Assembly (NCBI GenBank): GCA_029882395.1
Contig: JAOUKT010000039.1
Location: 1-32,770 of the forward strand
Reading direction: 5' to 3'
DNA from: Gammaproteobacteria bacterium
GTDB lineage: Bacteria; Pseudomonadota; Gammaproteobacteria; SZUA-229
DNA length: 32,770 nucleotides
Under the pieces are notes generated by a model. The model did not search any database and was not told the origin of the DNA. It was given only the letters and a program-made list of their open reading frames with translations. The position numbers and the translations under genes are program-made. Shown here one piece after another: positions 30,089 to 32,770 of this stretch (its first letter is position 1; every line of letters begins with the position of its first letter).

Positions 30089-31335
30089 TATTTAAATTTT
30101 GCAGCGATAGCTTTTGCATTGAGCAGTACTTTATCAAAGGCATCAAGGTATTGATCGAGAAAATCTTGCGTTGCGGTGGAAAAATGCGGCAGCCTGATCA
30201 TCAGCCGGCTTTCGGCTTCTGTTACCGGCAGAGACACCTGGCTATAGGGATATCGATTGAGACCATTTTCGATCCGGGCCAGCTTATTCCACTCGCCTTC
30301 AACGAAAAATGGCTGCTGGTGAAGCATAGGATAACGTGGCGCAGTGATTGCTGCGCCTTCCGCATTCAGAGCCCTTATCAGCGTCTGCTGTTGCAGCCCA
30401 CATTCCGGTTTCCATTTGATTAAAAATTCAAAATAGGTTCTGTGATAGCGTTCACTACCAAGGTAAGTGTCAAAGCCCATTGTCTCAAGTGATTTTGAAA
30501 TGTACTCAATATTGTCATTGCGGCATTGGTTATGCTGCTCAAGTTTTTTTAATTGCGACAAGCCAACTGCCGCCGATAACGGTGCCATTCTTGTTTTAAT
30601 ACCAAAGCTGGTTGCAGCAAATCGTTGTGCCGGTGTATCAAGCGAATAGATTCTGCTGACATCACCAAAACATAATGCTTTTTCGTAAATACCATAATCA
30701 TCGGTTAACAACATGCCACCTTCCCCGGCCGGAGAAAGTTTGTCACCTTGCAAACTAAACACTGAGACATCACCAAAGGAGCCACAAAGCCTGCCATCAA
30801 TCGAAGCCCCGTGCGCATGACTGGCGTCTTCAATGATGTTTAAATTATGCTGGTTTGCAAACTGCCTGATCTCATGCATTTTACTGGGCATACCCCACAG
30901 GTGAACGACAACAATCGCTTTTGTATTGTTTGTCAGTTTGTTTTTCATATCGGCAACACTTATGCCAAGGTTTTCTGTTTCACACTCACAAAAAACCGGC
31001 ACCGCTCCTAGCCATAACATAGGCAAAACCGAAGACCACCAGGTGGCCGAGGTAACCAGCACTTCATCACCGGCACCAAGACCCAGTGCAAAAAAAGAAG
31101 CAAACAAGGCAGAAGTGCCATTATTATGCGACAGCGCGTATTTTTGATTAAACAGCTGGGCATAGGCGTCTTCAAGTTCGTAGCGAATCGGGTGAGTACT
31201 AATGTCGCCATCCAGCATCACCTTCCTGACCTGGAGAAAATCCTGCTCGTCCAGCACTGGCCACTGACAGTTAACAGCATGATCAGCCGTGACCGACGGA
31301 CTGCCACCTAATATGGCTGGTGTTTTAATCGCCAT
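30088..31335 (-). CDS. DegT/DnrJ/EryC1/StrS-type PLP-dependent aminotransferase
   Basis: 415 residues from the ATG at 31335; the frame is open to 31464, but that part lies inside the upstream gene. PLP-site features are NNGTSALFAS (71-80), EDASHAHGA with D170, and FSLQGDKLSPAGEGG with the Schiff-base lysine K199. Family members transfer an amino group, usually from glutamate or glutamine, to a keto-sugar or keto-cyclitol. The gene overlaps the end of the GlpD-like flavoprotein gene by 11 bases and is coupled to membrane paralog B downstream. A flavin oxidation step followed by transamination of the resulting ketone is a reasonable pathway guess, with unknown substrate. Confidence 0.9.
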   Translation of the reverse strand: MAIKTPAILGGSPSVTADHAVNCQWPVLDEQDFLQVRKVMLDGDISTHPIRYELEDAYAQLFNQKYALSHNNGTSALFASFFALGLGAGDEVLVTSATWWSSVLPMLWLGAVPVFCECETENLGISVADMKNKLTNNTKAIVVVHLWGMPSKMHEIRQFANQHNLNIIEDASHAHGASIDGRLCGSFGDVSVFSLQGDKLSPAGEGGMLLTDDYGIYEKALCFGDVSRIYSLDTPAQRFAATSFGIKTRMAPLSAAVGLSQLKKLEQHNQCRNDNIEYISKSLETMGFDTYLGSERYHRTYFEFLIKWKPECGLQQQTLIRALNAEGAAITAPRYPMLHQQPFFVEGEWNKLARIENGLNRYPYSQVSLPVTEAESRLMIRLPHFSTATQDFLDQYLDAFDKVLLNAKAIAAKFK

Positions 31336-32770
31336 CCAGTTCTGCCCTGAACAAGTCATTGATGGCACGCTGTTCTTCAAAATAGGCTTTAGCTGAGACA
31401 TCTGTTGATGCCAGCTGATCAAGAAAGCAGCCTGATATAGTCTCGATTTGTTGCCTGAATTCAAAATTTAAACCAAAGCCTCCGTTAGCAACCGACTGAT
31501 GGATAAAGGTTCTGTGTCTCAGATAATCTTTTAATGTCCAGCATTGCTCTGCTAACAGTGCCATTTCCGGACGTATATAATTAACCCGGGATTCGAAATT
31601 TTTCCAGTAGGGAAAAATATTTTCTTCATCTGGCTTAGCCGTGATGCCAAAATCTTTCACTGTTTTAACAGCCAGCTCGTAGGAGCCAGTAAACTTGCCA
31701 CCATAAACTGCAGAAAAGTTCTTCTCAGCCAGGTGGTAGGTTTTTGAATTTCTCGATATGCCCAGCGTATAACCGGCGTCTGAAAAACCGTTTGGTACAC
31801 AAAGCGGCCTGACGCCTACCCGGTAAGATATCAGATGCTTTCTGTGAAGCTTTTCACCGGTATAGTTTTCATATTTTTGTTTTAATTTTCTGATATCTTC
31901 TGCCGTCAGCTTAAAACCGGCTGAACGGTCATTATCCACATTGTCTTCTGTAGGCCCGAAAAGACTGACATCACCGAACGGGCAATACGTCAAAACATCT
32001 TCGTTAACCGGATCATCAAATACAATCATATTGTCATGATTGTTCTTTCTCTGCAGATTAAAATACATGCCCTTGCTCCAGAGATGACGATAAGGCGATG
32101 CATTGATACCCAGATACTGATTGACCTCGTCAACATAAACACCGGTACAGTTAATCAGGTTTTTTGTCATGATCTTAAAACTTTCATTCTGGATTTTATT
32201 TTCAAGTGACAATACCCAGCCCGAGCCGGTATATTCGCCCTTGACCAGAGACAGATAATTAAAAGCCCGGCTTTGCTCGCAACTATTTAAACTCGACATC
32301 AGCATGTCAATGGCATATCGCGAATCGGATGAGTGTATAAGCGCTTCTTCAAAAACATTAACGCTTGTATATTCTTTTTTATATAAACCCTGCTCAGCCG
32401 CACAGGATATATTATAAGGACGCCTGCGCCTGAACAGTGAAAACAGCCAGTAAAACAACAGCACAAGCCGTGTGCGAATTTTTTTTCTGTCTGAAAGGTA
32501 TGTAACGCCAAGCACCTTAACATTTCCGGGATCAGTTTTGATAAGGTGGTCTCTCGATTTTGAAAACTTAAACACCGAGATAAAATCCAGGCTTTTTAAA
32601 TACAGAATGCCGCCCCAGATCAGCATGCCGGAATTGGAGCTGGTGGCGGAGGTAAAATCGGCCGAGTCGATCAGTAAGACCCTGAAGCCTTCAGACGATA
32701 AAATACGAAAAGTCTGGATTCCGGTAATACCGGCACCAATCACCACATAATCCCATTCAGTTAAGCGGGC
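31325..32770 (-). CDS. FAD-dependent glycerol-3-phosphate dehydrogenase-like oxidoreductase (5' end outside window)
   Basis: A DAO-superfamily flavoprotein. At least 481 residues are visible, with the frame open to the window edge; WDYVVIGAGITG near the edge is the N-terminal FAD-binding motif, so only a few residues are missing. SNSGMLIWGGILYLKS matches the GlpD segment around the flavin. CPFGDVSLFGPTED and YRVGVRPLC match the GlpD substrate-domain pattern. The C-terminal 100 residues differ from GlpD. It probably oxidises a secondary alcohol, perhaps a polyol phosphate, to a ketone. It is coupled to the aminotransferase downstream, which could aminate that product. It is not a simple glycerol catabolic gene by context. 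Confidence 0.85.
   Translation of the reverse strand, partial: ARLTEWDYVVIGAGITGIQTFRILSSEGFRVLLIDSADFTSATSSNSGMLIWGGILYLKSLDFISVFKFSKSRDHLIKTDPGNVKVLGVTYLSDRKKIRTRLVLLFYWLFSLFRRRRPYNISCAAEQGLYKKEYTSVNVFEEALIHSSDSRYAIDMLMSSLNSCEQSRAFNYLSLVKGEYTGSGWVLSLENKIQNESFKIMTKNLINCTGVYVDEVNQYLGINASPYRHLWSKGMYFNLQRKNNHDNMIVFDDPVNEDVLTYCPFGDVSLFGPTEDNVDNDRSAGFKLTAEDIRKLKQKYENYTGEKLHRKHLISYRVGVRPLCVPNGFSDAGYTLGISRNSKTYHLAEKNFSAVYGGKFTGSYELAVKTVKDFGITAKPDEENIFPYWKNFESRVNYIRPEMALLAEQCWTLKDYLRHRTFIHQSVANGGFGLNFEFRQQIETISGCFLDQLASTDVSAKAYFEEQRAINDLFRAELDGD

Overview
The window looks like chromosomal DNA of a Gram-negative gammaproteobacterium of moderate GC content, probably aquatic and able to live at low oxygen. 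The reasons are a DUF2956 protein, lipoprotein and Tat/Sec export signals, many periplasmic c-type cytochromes, and two perfect FNR-type operator sites. No rRNA, tRNA, CRISPR array, transposase, integrase or phage gene was seen. Coding is dense on both strands. The right edge cuts a gene, and the left edge cuts a possible integron attC site.

Layout. (1) 1-510: a GNAT acetyltransferase gene flanked by attC-like half-sites, organised like an integron cassette. (2) 551-7025: housekeeping-type genes: NfeD/slipin pair, quinone-oxidoreductase-like dehydrogenase, multi-spanning membrane protein, nitronate monooxygenase-like flavoprotein, DHH phosphoesterase and a 62-aa protein. (3) 7094-11573: a CadC/ToxR-like regulator with TolB-like and TPR domains, divergent from an operon of secreted alpha/beta hydrolase, HbpS/GlcG-like protein, cytochrome b561 and cytochrome c'. 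(4) 11710-15197: a PhnD-like periplasmic binding protein followed by a hybrid histidine kinase (HAMP-PAS-HisKA-HATPase-REC-Hpt). (5) 15771-16941: a TSUP transporter, then a 90-aa four-cysteine protein under a textbook class II FNR promoter. (6) 17234-20211: ECF sigma factor, zinc-finger anti-sigma factor, Tat-exported superoxide-reductase-like protein, cupredoxin and diheme cytochrome c, which reads as an oxidative or redox stress regulon. (7) 20416-24343: Hsp20, a CPA2 antiporter, and a lipoprotein plus secreted HExxH protein pair. (8) 24656-30088: two paralogous small membrane proteins, DUF2956, the second copy of the four-cysteine protein with the same FNR promoter, a heptaheme cytochrome between two HAMP-like membrane proteins, and a divergent HAMP-GAF sensor. 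(9) 30088-32770: a GlpD-like flavoprotein, a DegT-type aminotransferase and a small membrane protein in one coupled operon.

The most notable result is the pair of four-cysteine proteins at 16669-16941 and 25728-26003. Each has a perfect TTGAT-N4-ATCAA site centred exactly 41.5 bp upstream of the start inferred from a shared TTTATTCTA (-10) element. They look like an FNR/Anr-controlled low-oxygen protein family of unknown function. Together with the SOR-cupredoxin-cytochrome cluster, the HbpS-b561-c' operon and the heptaheme cytochrome operon, the window reads as an accessory region for redox and oxygen adaptation.
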